Of a DNA stretch of 7,348 nt, positions 1 through 6,783 are shown one piece after another. Made by a program: the position numbers and the translations under genes. The stretch covers positions 1-7,348 of the forward strand of contig NZ_JBASCI010000093.1 in assembly GCF_049651565.1 (NCBI RefSeq), read 5' to 3'. Below the pieces are notes generated by a model, which was not told the origin of the DNA, did no database searches, and saw only the letters and a program-made list of their open reading frames with translations. Position 1 is the stretch's first letter; each line of letters opens with the position of its first letter. Origin of the DNA: Brooklawnia sp049651565 (GTDB lineage: Bacteria; Actinomycetota; Actinomycetes; Propionibacteriales; Propionibacteriaceae).

Positions 1-126
1 GCATGGAAGACCTCTGTTTCGTGAAATGGGTTCTGTCGTAAGTCCCACACTTCACTCAGAGGTCTTCCCCTATGTCCAGCAGACCCGCCGCGCGTACTCA
101 ATCTCCGTGGTCAGTACAGCTAGGCG
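1..126. other. Non-coding end of the operon, no gene seen
   Basis: Apart from the inverted repeat at 5-68, nothing recognisable is present. A plus-strand frame opening at ATG 72 runs 57 codons to 245, but it lies mostly opposite the 3' end of the FMN-protein gene, has no good ribosome site and matches no family I know. The downstream neighbour of the operon lies outside the window. Confidence 0.5.
5..68. repeat. Perfect 12-bp inverted repeat enclosing 40 bp; possible mobile-element remnant
   Basis: The arm GGAAGACCTCTG (5-16) is the exact reverse complement of CAGAGGTCTTCC (57-68). Inside it GTGAA (21-25) can pair with TTCAC (51-55), and TGGG (27-30) with CCCA (44-47), so the whole 64 bp can fold as a long interrupted hairpin. 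It lies 59 bp past the stop of the FMN-protein gene. The AT content is visibly higher than in the neighbouring genes. It resembles the end of an insertion sequence or a tiny non-autonomous element, but I cannot name a family, and only four bases remain to its left, so a target duplication cannot be judged. It could also end transcription of the minus-strand operon, although no T-run is visible on the downstream side. The repeat itself is certain; its role is not. Confidence 0.6.
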
Positions 127-1269
127 CTACCGGGCGTACTTCGTCTTGGCCCGCTCCAGACCGACCACGTAGCCGGATCGGGCGTATGCGGTGGCGTCCG
201 CCTCTGTCGGCACCGCCAGCATGCCGCGCGCCCGGTCGAGGTTGAGCCCGCGGCGTCCCAGCCAGGACTGGACACCGTCGACCAACTGGCCGGCATAGTC
301 GGCGCCATGCCTCACCAGCGCGGCCGTGGTCATCACCACATCCGCACCGGCCAGCAGGTACTTGATGACGTCCTCGACCGTCTCGACCCCGGTCGTCGCG
401 GCCAGCGAGGCATTCACCCGGCCGTACAGCGCCGAGATCCAGCTACGCGGCAGCTTCGCCTCCTCCTGGCTGCTCAGGCCGAACCCGGGCACCACCGCCA
501 TCTGGTCGAGGTCGATGTCGGGCTGCAGGTACCGGTTGAACAGCACCAGGGCGTCGGCACCGGCGGCATCCAACGCCACCGCCATCTTGCCGAAGCTGGA
601 GAAGTACGGGCTCATCTTCATCGCCACCGGCACGGTGACCCGCGACTTGACCTCGTCGAGGATGTCCAGGTGCCGCTGCTCCACCTCGCGGGCCGGCGTG
701 CTGATGTCACCGGGCACGTAATACACGTTCAACTCGATCGCGGCCGCCCCGGCGTCCTGCATCCGGCGGGCGTTCTGCGTCCAGTCGCCGGTGCTCGACC
801 CGTTCAGGCTGGCGATCAGCGGCACGTCGACGAGCGGCGCGGCCTTCTCGATCAGCTCCAAGTAGGTGCGAGTCAGCCCCGACCCGTTGCTGGGCGCGGT
901 CGGGAAGTAGGTCAGCGCCTCGAAGAAGCTCTCCGTCCCCTGCTCCTCCAGCCGGGTCTCCTGCTGCGCCTCGTGCCGTAGCTGCTCCTCGAACAGCGAG
1001 TACATCACTATCGCGCCGACGCCACCGGCCGCGAGCGACCGGATGCCGTCCACCGTCTGGCTGAGCGGCCCGGCCGAGGCGACCAGCGGGTTGCGCAGCC
1101 ACAGCCCCATGTACCGGGTCCGGGTGTCGACCGGTCGGGGCTGGACGCGGTCCTCGACCACGTACGCGCTTGTCGGCGACAACTGGTCGGTTGCGCTGCT
1201 GCCCATCACCACCTTCTGGCGGTGCGACTCGGCGGCCGCCCGCAGCGCCTCAGGGTCGAACTTCGACAT
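127..1269 (-). CDS. Dihydroorotate-dehydrogenase-like FMN-barrel protein
   Basis: A protein of 380 residues, if read from the second of two consecutive ATGs. It has the FMN-binding TIM barrel of the dihydroorotate dehydrogenase/PreA family: ASAGP at 64-68 (first strand), SLNGSS near 154-159, ELNVYY at 179-184, MKMSPYF from 217 with the flavin-contacting Lys218, FNRY near 244-247, and phosphate-binding segments TTGVET (292-297) and AGADVVMTTAAL (307-318). About 48 residues precede the barrel, and the C-terminus looks complete. Where true dihydroorotate and dihydropyrimidine dehydrogenases have the active-site Cys (family pattern LNLSCP), this protein has Tyr184, so it is probably not PyrD and its substrate is unknown. 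It has no Fe-S motif, unlike PreA. It is the last gene of the operon and overlaps the nifJ stop by one base. A strong AAGGAGG (1283-1277) lies 7 nt before ATG 1269 and 4 nt before ATG 1272, which favours 1269. It probably works with the two upstream oxidoreductases; that is inference from the operon. Confidence 0.9.
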   Translation of the reverse strand: MSKFDPEALRAAAESHRQKVVMGSSATDQLSPTSAYVVEDRVQPRPVDTRTRYMGLWLRNPLVASAGPLSQTVDGIRSLAAGGVGAIVMYSLFEEQLRHEAQQETRLEEQGTESFFEALTYFPTAPSNGSGLTRTYLELIEKAAPLVDVPLIASLNGSSTGDWTQNARRMQDAGAAAIELNVYYVPGDISTPAREVEQRHLDILDEVKSRVTVPVAMKMSPYFSSFGKMAVALDAAGADALVLFNRYLQPDIDLDQMAVVPGFGLSSQEEAKLPRSWISALYGRVNASLAATTGVETVEDVIKYLLAGADVVMTTAALVRHGADYAGQLVDGVQSWLGRRGLNLDRARGMLAVPTEADATAYARSGYVVGLERAKTKYAR

Positions 1270-4200
1270 CATCGTGCCTCCTTCCGCGGATCAGCCTTCC
1301 GCGCGTCCGCGCTGAACATCTCGGCGGGACGGCCGGCCATCATCTCGTACTCCTGGTACCGCCGCAGCACGTGCTCCTGCCCGAGGTCCAGCAGCCGCTG
1401 CGCCTCCTCCGGATCGGACTGCCGCAGCATCTTGTACCGCAGCTCGTTCTTCCGGTAGTCCTTCAACGGGATCCGCGGCCGCGGCGAGTCGAGCAGGAAC
1501 GGGTTGTGGCCCGCGTTGCGCAGCACCGGGTTGAACCGCATCAGCGGCCAGTGCCCCGAGGCCACCGCCTTGTACTGCTGCTCCAGGCCCTTGCGCATGT
1601 CGATGCCGTGGCTGATGCAGTGGCTGTAGGCGATGATCAGGCTCGGACCGTCGTACGCCTCCGCCTCCCGGAACGCCTTCAGCGTCTGCTGCGGGTCGGC
1701 GCCCATCGCGACCCGCGCGACGTAGACGTGACCGTAGGCCACCGCCTGCATCGCCAGGTCCTTCTTGTTGGTCGTCTTGCCCGCCGTGGCGAACTTCGCC
1801 ACCGCGCCCAGCGGGGTCGACTTGGACGACTGGCCGCCGGTGTTCGAGTAAACCTCGGTGTCCATCACCAGGATGTTCACATTGCGACCGGACGCCAGCA
1901 CGTGGTCCAGACCGGCCGAACCGATGTCGTAGGCCCAGCCGTCGCCGCCGACGATCCAGACCGACCGGCGCAGCAGGTGGTCGGCCACCGACTTCAGGTC
2001 CTCGACCAGCGGGCCGTCAAGTTCGTCCAGCCGCTCGTTCAGCCGCAGCATCAGCCCGTACTGGACCCGCAGCTCGTGCATGGTCTCCTGCGGGCCGTAC
2101 AGCAGTCCGTCCACCAACTCGTCGTCGGCGATCTCGGCGCGCAGCTGCGCCAGCCGGGTGCGGGCCAGCTCGTTGTGCAGGTCGGCGGCCAGCCGCATGC
2201 CCAGCCCGAACTCGGCGTTGTCCTCGAACAGCGAGTTGGACCAGGCCGGGCCGCGTCCCTCATAGTTCTTGGCCCACGGCGTGGTCGGCAGGTTGCCGCC
2301 ATAGATGGACGAGCAGCCGGTGGCGTTGGCCACCTGCAGCCGGTCACCGAACAGCTGGGTGAGCAGCTTGAGGTACGGCGTCTCACCGCAACCCGAGCAG
2401 GCCCCGGAGAACTCGAACAGCGGGGTCAGGAACTGCACACCGCGCACCGAGCCGTAGTTCACCCGACTGCGCCGCGGCCGGGGCAACGACTCGAAGAACT
2501 GCACGTTCTCGCGCTGCTTCGACCGCTCCAGCACCGGCGCCAGATTGATCGCCTTGCGGTGCGGTTGACCGATCGGCGAGACCGGGCAGGCCTCCACGCA
2601 CAGGCCGCAGCCGGTGCAGTCCTCGGCGTAGACCTGCAGGGTGTAGCGGGTGTGCGGCAGCCCGGCGGCGTCCAGCGGCGCCGACTGGAAGCTGGCCGGA
2701 GCACCCTCGAGGTGATCGGGCTCGTAGTACTTGGCCCGGATCACCGAGTGCGGGCAGACGAACGAGCAGTTTCCGCACTGGATGCAGGTCTCGGGATCCC
2801 AGACGGCGATGACGTCGGAGATGTTCCGCTTCTCGTACTTGGTGGTGCCGCTGGGGTACGAACCGTCGACCGGCAGCTTGCTGACCGGCAGGTCGTTGCC
2901 GCGGTCGATCAGCATTGCCGCGGTGACGTCCCGGACGAAGTCCGGCGCGTCCTCGGGCACTGGCGCCAGGTAACCGTGCTCGCTGGTGACGCGGTCGGGG
3001 ACCTCGATCCGGTGCAGTTGCGCGACGGCGCTGTCGACCGCCACGTGATTCTTGCGGACGATCTCGGCCGACTTGCGGGAGTAGGTCTTGGTGATCGCGT
3101 CCTTGATCTTGCCGATCGCCTCATCCCGGGGCAGGACGCCGGAGATCGCGAAGTAGCAGGTCTGCAGGACGGTGTTGGTGCGCCCGCCCAGACCGGCCAG
3201 CCGGGCCACCTCATTGGCGTTGATCGCGTGGACCTCGATGCCGAGATCAATGATCCGCTGCTGCATCGGGGCGGGCAGCCGGTCCCAGATCTCATCGGCG
3301 GGGAACGGGGCGTTGAGCAGCAGCGTGGTGCCGCCCACCCGCTCGCCCTCGGCGTCGTAAACCGCCGGCCGGGCGTACTCCAGCACATCGATCCGCTCCA
3401 GGATGGACCAGTGGTGGCAGCCGATAAATCCGGCCTTGTTCACCAGGTAGGGCGCCTTGATCGGGTCGGGCCCGAACCGCAGGTGGCTGGTCGTGCGCGA
3501 CCCGGACTTCTTGGAGTCGTAGACGAAGTAGCCCTGGGCGTAGGTGTCGGGATCAGAACCGAGAATCTTGATCGTGTTCTTGTTCGCCCCGACCGTGCCG
3601 TCCGAACCCAGGCCGTAGAAGATCGCGCGCTTGGTGGCCGGGTCCTCCAGGTCGATGGTCGGATCGTAGTCGAGCGACAGCAGAGTGACGTCGTCCTTGA
3701 TGCCGACGGTGAAGCGCGGACGCGGCGCGGCCTTGGCCAGTTCATCGAAGACCGCAACCGCCATCGCTGGGGTGAAGTCCTTGCTCGACAGCCCGTAGCG
3801 GCCACCGATGATCCGCGGCAGGTGCTCGCGCTGCCCCAGGCTGACCGCCTCGGCGAGCGCCGCGGTGACGTCCAGGAACAGCGGCTCACCGCCGGAGCCG
3901 GGCTCCTTGGTGCGGTCGAGGACGGCGATCTTGCGCACCGACGCCGGGATGGCGGCCAGCAGTGCTGCCACCGGGAACGGCCGATAGAGCCGGACGATCA
4001 ACATGCCGACCTTCTCGCCGCTGGTGCGCAGGTGACGGACCGCCTGCTCCACCACTTCGGCGCCGGAGCCCATCACGATCACCATGCGTTCGGCATCGGG
4101 GTCACCGATGTAGTCGACCAGGTGGTAGTGGCGTCCGGTCAGGGCGGCGAACCGGTCCATCTGCTCCTGCACGATGCCGGGCGTGGCCAGGTAGAACGGG

Positions 4201-4997
4201 TTCGCCGACTCGCGTCCCTGGAAGTACACGTCGGGGTTCTGCGCGGTGCCGCGGATGAACGGGTGCGCCGGGCTGAGAGCCCGCTCGCGGTGCTCCAGCA
4301 CCAGCCGGTCGGGCACCATGGCGCGGAGCTGGTCGTCGTCCAGCATCTCGCAGGTGTTCAGCTCGTGGCTGGTGCGGAAGCCGTCGAAGAAGTGCATGAA
4401 CGGCACGCGGGTGTGCAGGGTGGCGGCCTGCGCGATCAGGGCGTTGTCGTGGCACTCCTGCACCGAGTTGGACGCCAGCATCGCCCAGCCGGTCTGCCGG
4501 GCGGCCATCACGTCCTGGTGGTCCCCGAAGATCGACAGGCCTTGGGCGGCCAGCGAACGGGCCGCCACGTGCATCACGGTGCTGGTCAGCTCGCCGGCGA
4601 TCTTGAACATGTTCGGGATCATCAGCAGCAGGCCCTGGGACGCGGTGAACGTCGTCGACAGGGCACCGGCCTGCAGCGCGCCGTGCATGGCGCCAGCCGC
4701 GCCGGCCTCGGACTGCATCTCGATCACGCTCGGGATCTGGCCCCAGATGTTGGGCCGGTCGACCGCCGCCCACTCGTCGGCCAGTTCGGCCATCGGCGAG
4801 CTCGGGGTGATCGGGTAGATCGAGCACAGCTCGTTGACCCGGAAGGCAACATCGGCCGCGGCGGTGTTGCCATCGATGATGGAGCGTTCGGTGGGCTTGG
4901 CGGCCGGTTCATCCCGGTCGAGATTGGCGACCGGGTCCTCGGCACCCAGCATGTTCGGGTGGGGAGCCGGGATCTTGGCTTCGGCAGTGGTAGTCAT
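1269..4997 (-). CDS. nifJ: Pyruvate:ferredoxin (flavodoxin) oxidoreductase, single-chain
   Basis: A 1242-residue cytoplasmic homodimer-type PFOR. It converts pyruvate and CoA to acetyl-CoA and CO2 using thiamine diphosphate, and reduces ferredoxin or flavodoxin. Domains in order: pyrimidine-binding domain with YPITPSSP (61-68); transketolase-C-like domain; CoA-binding domain with YGLGSDGTVGANKNTIKI starting at 461; ferredoxin domain with Cys738/741/744/748 and Cys794/797/800/804; and the TPP domain with GDG (1018-1020) and YSNTGG (1050-1055). Proximal-cluster ligands Cys867, 870, 895 and 1127 are present. Thr64, Glu97, Arg147 and Asn1052 match the catalytic residues known in the Desulfovibrio africanus enzyme (T31, E64, R114, N996, from memory), so it should be active. 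It has about 33 extra N-terminal residues and a short basic C-terminal tail. Start: GTG 5000 and ATG 4997 are adjacent; GGAG (5006-5003) sits 5 nt before the ATG and only 2 nt before the GTG, so ATG is preferred. It is the middle gene of the operon, overlapping both neighbours. Confidence 0.97.
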   Translation of the reverse strand: MTTTAEAKIPAPHPNMLGAEDPVANLDRDEPAAKPTERSIIDGNTAAADVAFRVNELCSIYPITPSSPMAELADEWAAVDRPNIWGQIPSVIEMQSEAGAAGAMHGALQAGALSTTFTASQGLLLMIPNMFKIAGELTSTVMHVAARSLAAQGLSIFGDHQDVMAARQTGWAMLASNSVQECHDNALIAQAATLHTRVPFMHFFDGFRTSHELNTCEMLDDDQLRAMVPDRLVLEHRERALSPAHPFIRGTAQNPDVYFQGRESANPFYLATPGIVQEQMDRFAALTGRHYHLVDYIGDPDAERMVIVMGSGAEVVEQAVRHLRTSGEKVGMLIVRLYRPFPVAALLAAIPASVRKIAVLDRTKEPGSGGEPLFLDVTAALAEAVSLGQREHLPRIIGGRYGLSSKDFTPAMAVAVFDELAKAAPRPRFTVGIKDDVTLLSLDYDPTIDLEDPATKRAIFYGLGSDGTVGANKNTIKILGSDPDTYAQGYFVYDSKKSGSRTTSHLRFGPDPIKAPYLVNKAGFIGCHHWSILERIDVLEYARPAVYDAEGERVGGTTLLLNAPFPADEIWDRLPAPMQQRIIDLGIEVHAINANEVARLAGLGGRTNTVLQTCYFAISGVLPRDEAIGKIKDAITKTYSRKSAEIVRKNHVAVDSAVAQLHRIEVPDRVTSEHGYLAPVPEDAPDFVRDVTAAMLIDRGNDLPVSKLPVDGSYPSGTTKYEKRNISDVIAVWDPETCIQCGNCSFVCPHSVIRAKYYEPDHLEGAPASFQSAPLDAAGLPHTRYTLQVYAEDCTGCGLCVEACPVSPIGQPHRKAINLAPVLERSKQRENVQFFESLPRPRRSRVNYGSVRGVQFLTPLFEFSGACSGCGETPYLKLLTQLFGDRLQVANATGCSSIYGGNLPTTPWAKNYEGRGPAWSNSLFEDNAEFGLGMRLAADLHNELARTRLAQLRAEIADDELVDGLLYGPQETMHELRVQYGLMLRLNERLDELDGPLVEDLKSVADHLLRRSVWIVGGDGWAYDIGSAGLDHVLASGRNVNILVMDTEVYSNTGGQSSKSTPLGAVAKFATAGKTTNKKDLAMQAVAYGHVYVARVAMGADPQQTLKAFREAEAYDGPSLIIAYSHCISHGIDMRKGLEQQYKAVASGHWPLMRFNPVLRNAGHNPFLLDSPRPRIPLKDYRKNELRYKMLRQSDPEEAQRLLDLGQEHVLRRYQEYEMMAGRPAEMFSADARKADPRKEAR
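1277..1283 (-). promoter_or_regulatory. Ribosome binding site of the FMN-protein gene
   Basis: AAGGAGG on the minus strand, inside the last codons of nifJ. Spacing is 4 nt to ATG 1272 and 7 nt to ATG 1269, so the second ATG is the better start. It is the strongest Shine-Dalgarno sequence in the window and would allow efficient re-initiation at the end of nifJ. Confidence 0.75.
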
Positions 4998-6625
4998 CAC
5001 TTCTCCGCAATCATCTCAATGGCGTGCACGGGGCACTGTTCGTAGCAGGTGGCGCATCCGGTGCACTTGGCGTAGTCGAAGCGGTAGCGGTGGCCCTTGC
5101 CGAGCTTGATGATGGCGTCCTCTGGGCAGGCGCCGTAGCAGCCGTCGCACTCGAAGCAGTTGCCGCACGACAGGCAGCGGCGCGCCTCGAACTCGGCTTC
5201 CTCGTTGGTCAGCCCGGCCACGACCTCACCGAAGTCCTGGACGCGCTCGGCAGGCGACAGCTCGTGCTGGATCGAGCGCGGGTGGTCGCCGAAGTACCAC
5301 AGGTTCAGGTCGTCGAAGCCGACGATCGGGTGCTTGATCTTGGGTGCCTCCTGGCGACGGTTCAGCCAGGCATCGATCCTCTTGGCCGCCTTCTTGCCGT
5401 GCCCGACACCGATGGTGACGGTGCGTTCGGACGGCACCGCGTCGCCGCCGGCGAAGATGCCCGGCACGTCGGTCATCAGGGTGGCCGGGTCGACCTGCAC
5501 CACATCGTCGACGAACCGCAGGCCGGGGATGTTGCGCAGGAAGCCGGTGTCGGCGACCTGGCCGACGGCCATGATGACGGTGTCGGCGGGCAGCTTCTCG
5601 TAGGTGCCGGTGCCGCGCGGCTTGCCCCACTCGTCGAGTTCCATGATCTCGACCTCGATCTGTTCGGAGACCTCGCTGATGGTGCGCAGCCAGTGCACCT
5701 TCACGCCCTCCCGCTCGGCGTCGGCCAGCTCTTCGGCGTGCGCCGGCATCTGTTCCTGGGTGCGCCGGTAGATGATGACCGCCTCTTCGGCGCCCATCCG
5801 GCGGGCCACCCGTGCGGCGTCCATGGCGGTGTTGCCGCCACCGTAGACCGCCACCCGGCGGCCGATCTTCGGCTTCTCACCGGAGGCGACGTTGCGCAGG
5901 AAGTCGACGGCGTCGACCATCTTGCCGGCGTCCATGCTCGGGATCTCGACCCGCTTGGACAGGTGGGCGCCGATCGCGATGAAGACTGCGTCGAACCGGC
6001 CCGACCGCTGTTCCTCGAGCAGATCCTGCACGGGGTGGTTGAGCGCGATCTTCACCCCGAGGTCCTGGATTCGCCGGATCTCGGCGTCCACCACGTCGCG
6101 CGGCAGCCGGTACTCGGGGATGCCGTAGCGCATCATGCCGCCGGGCAGCTCACCGGCGTCCCGGATCTCGACCTCATGGCCGACGCGGGCCAGGTGGTAG
6201 GCGGCCGACAGGCCGGACGGGCCGGCGCCGACCACCAGGACGCGGTAGCCGGTGTTGTTGCGGGGTGCGCTGAAGGTCCAGCCGCGCTCGATCGCCAGGT
6301 CACCCAGGTAGCGCTCGACGGAGTGGATGGAGACCGCGGAGTCGAGTTCGACGCGGTTGCAGGCGGTCTCGCACGGGTGGTAGCAGACTCGGCCGTGGAT
6401 CGCGGGGAACGGGTTGTCGCGGACGAGTTGGCGCCAGGCGGCCTCCGGCTCGTTCTCCTTGATCAGGCGCAGCCACTCCTGGATGTTCTCGCCGGCGGGG
6501 CAGGCGTTGTTGCAGGGCGGCAGCAGGTCGACGTAGATCGGCATCCGGGTGCGTACCGGCCCAACCCGGCCAGCACCCTCCGCCAGGTCAGGCAGTGAGG
6601 TGATGTCAGGACGTCCATCAAACAT
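4997..6625 (-). CDS. GltD/PreT-like FAD-NAD(P)H oxidoreductase with C-terminal 2[4Fe-4S] ferredoxin domain
   Basis: A 542-residue soluble flavoprotein that moves electrons between NAD(P)H and iron-sulfur centres. Order: N-terminal Fe-S helical domain of the GltD/dihydropyrimidine-dehydrogenase type, with Cys38, 42, 81, 85 and 89; FAD-binding GAGPSG (133-138) and GMMRYGIPEYRLP (163-175); NAD(P)H-binding GGGNTAMDAAR (262-272) followed by YRR (286-288), an arginine pair that in this family favours NADPH; second FAD motif GIFAGGD (389-395); and a C-terminal ferredoxin domain with Cys484, 487, 490, 493, 496, 500 and Cys521, 524, 527, 531. Such proteins are often named glutamate synthase small subunit, but no large subunit is encoded here. 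Operon position before nifJ suggests it exchanges electrons with PFOR, giving or using NADPH. Start chosen at ATG 6625: an in-frame TTG at 6721 would add 32 residues that look non-coding. AGGAAA (6641-6636) lies 10 nt upstream. The stop overlaps the nifJ start by one base. Confidence 0.93.
   Translation of the reverse strand: MFDGRPDITSLPDLAEGAGRVGPVRTRMPIYVDLLPPCNNACPAGENIQEWLRLIKENEPEAAWRQLVRDNPFPAIHGRVCYHPCETACNRVELDSAVSIHSVERYLGDLAIERGWTFSAPRNNTGYRVLVVGAGPSGLSAAYHLARVGHEVEIRDAGELPGGMMRYGIPEYRLPRDVVDAEIRRIQDLGVKIALNHPVQDLLEEQRSGRFDAVFIAIGAHLSKRVEIPSMDAGKMVDAVDFLRNVASGEKPKIGRRVAVYGGGNTAMDAARVARRMGAEEAVIIYRRTQEQMPAHAEELADAEREGVKVHWLRTISEVSEQIEVEIMELDEWGKPRGTGTYEKLPADTVIMAVGQVADTGFLRNIPGLRFVDDVVQVDPATLMTDVPGIFAGGDAVPSERTVTIGVGHGKKAAKRIDAWLNRRQEAPKIKHPIVGFDDLNLWYFGDHPRSIQHELSPAERVQDFGEVVAGLTNEEAEFEARRCLSCGNCFECDGCYGACPEDAIIKLGKGHRYRFDYAKCTGCATCYEQCPVHAIEMIAEK
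5003..5008 (-). promoter_or_regulatory. Ribosome binding site of nifJ
   Basis: GCGGAG on the minus strand, inside the final codons of the upstream flavoprotein gene. It is 5 nt from ATG 4997 and 2 nt from the in-frame GTG 5000, which decides in favour of the ATG. Confidence 0.55.
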
Positions 6626-6626
6626 T

Positions 6627-6640
6627 GGAAAGCCATTTCC
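6627..6640 (-). promoter_or_regulatory. Hairpin covering the ribosome site of the first operon gene
   Basis: On the minus strand GGAAA (6640-6636), loop TGGC, then TTTCC (6631-6627) forms a 5-bp stem ending one base before ATG 6625. The only purine-rich Shine-Dalgarno candidate, AGGAAA (6641-6636), is the 5' arm. The stem is short, so any effect on translation is a guess. Confidence 0.35.
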
Positions 6641-6702
6641 TATCTGGTTGGTTCGGCAGCCTCGACGTCCGGGTGGGGGCGCGTTCCTGGCCGACAACCG
6701 CT

Positions 6703-6714
6703 GTGTGACCACAC
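6703..6714. promoter_or_regulatory. Palindrome, possible operator
   Basis: GTGTG-AC-CACAC is a 5-bp inverted repeat with a 2-bp centre, lying in the untranslated region before the PFOR operon. The arms faintly recall Crp/Fnr and Rex half-sites, but the spacing fits neither well. It could be a regulator site or chance. Confidence 0.3.
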
Positions 6715-6730
6715 CTCGCAAGAGGCGACT

Positions 6731-6743
6731 TGTTGCCGCAACA
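6731..6743. promoter_or_regulatory. 13-bp palindrome, possible operator of the PFOR operon
   Basis: TGTTGCCGCAACA is a perfect palindrome of 6-bp arms around one central base. It directly follows a possible minus-strand -10 box, so it would cover the transcription start, a typical repressor position. The binding protein is unknown. Confidence 0.4.
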
Positions 6744-6748
6744 TCCTA
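6743..6748 (-). promoter_or_regulatory. Possible -10 box of the PFOR operon
   Basis: TAGGAT on the minus strand fits the actinobacterial TANNNT -10 pattern. No good -35 is present at the usual distance. A start near 6736 would give a leader of about 110 nt before ATG 6625, containing both the operator-like palindrome at 6703-6714 and the ribosome-site hairpin. Confidence 0.3.
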
Positions 6749-6762
6749 CTAACCGGCCTTGC

Positions 6763-6779
6763 GGCCGCTGACCGCGGCC
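6763..6779 (-). terminator. GC-rich hairpin after the thiamine-binding gene
   Basis: GGCCGC (6763-6768) pairs with GCGGCC (6774-6779) around a 5-nt loop, beginning four bases past the stop codon of the small gene. There is no T-run afterwards on the minus strand, so it is at best a T-less terminator of the sort proposed in high-GC bacteria. It would separate the small gene from the PFOR operon. Confidence 0.35.
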
Positions 6780-6783
6780 CCCA

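Noticed and set aside
72..245. Short plus-strand frame starting at ATG 72, perhaps the start of a broken transposase
   Set aside because: Most of it lies over the 3' end of the FMN-protein gene, there is no ribosome site, and no transposase motif is visible.
127..1269. Naming the last gene pyrD or preA
   Set aside because: The catalytic Cys is replaced by Tyr184, there are no pyrimidine-synthesis neighbours, and the ferredoxin domain of PreA is missing.
1170..5045. Plus-strand open frame of about 1290 codons opposite nifJ
   Set aside because: Its translation is rich in Arg, Gln, His, Val and Gly with no domain motif. It is the mirror of a GC-rich coding strand, while the opposite frame is an intact PFOR with all catalytic residues.
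5024..6598. Plus-strand open frame of about 520 codons opposite the flavoprotein gene
   Set aside because: Low-complexity His/Asp/Val/Gly composition and no family resemblance; an antisense shadow of a clear flavoprotein.
4997..6625. Naming the flavoprotein as glutamate synthase small subunit (GltD)
   Set aside because: No large subunit is nearby, and the C-terminal two-cluster ferredoxin domain and the PFOR context point to another electron partner.
6626..6721. N-terminal extension of the flavoprotein from a TTG at 6721
   Set aside because: The added 32 residues look like translated non-coding DNA, include the palindrome at 6703-6714, and lack a ribosome site; ATG 6625 matches where the family normally begins.
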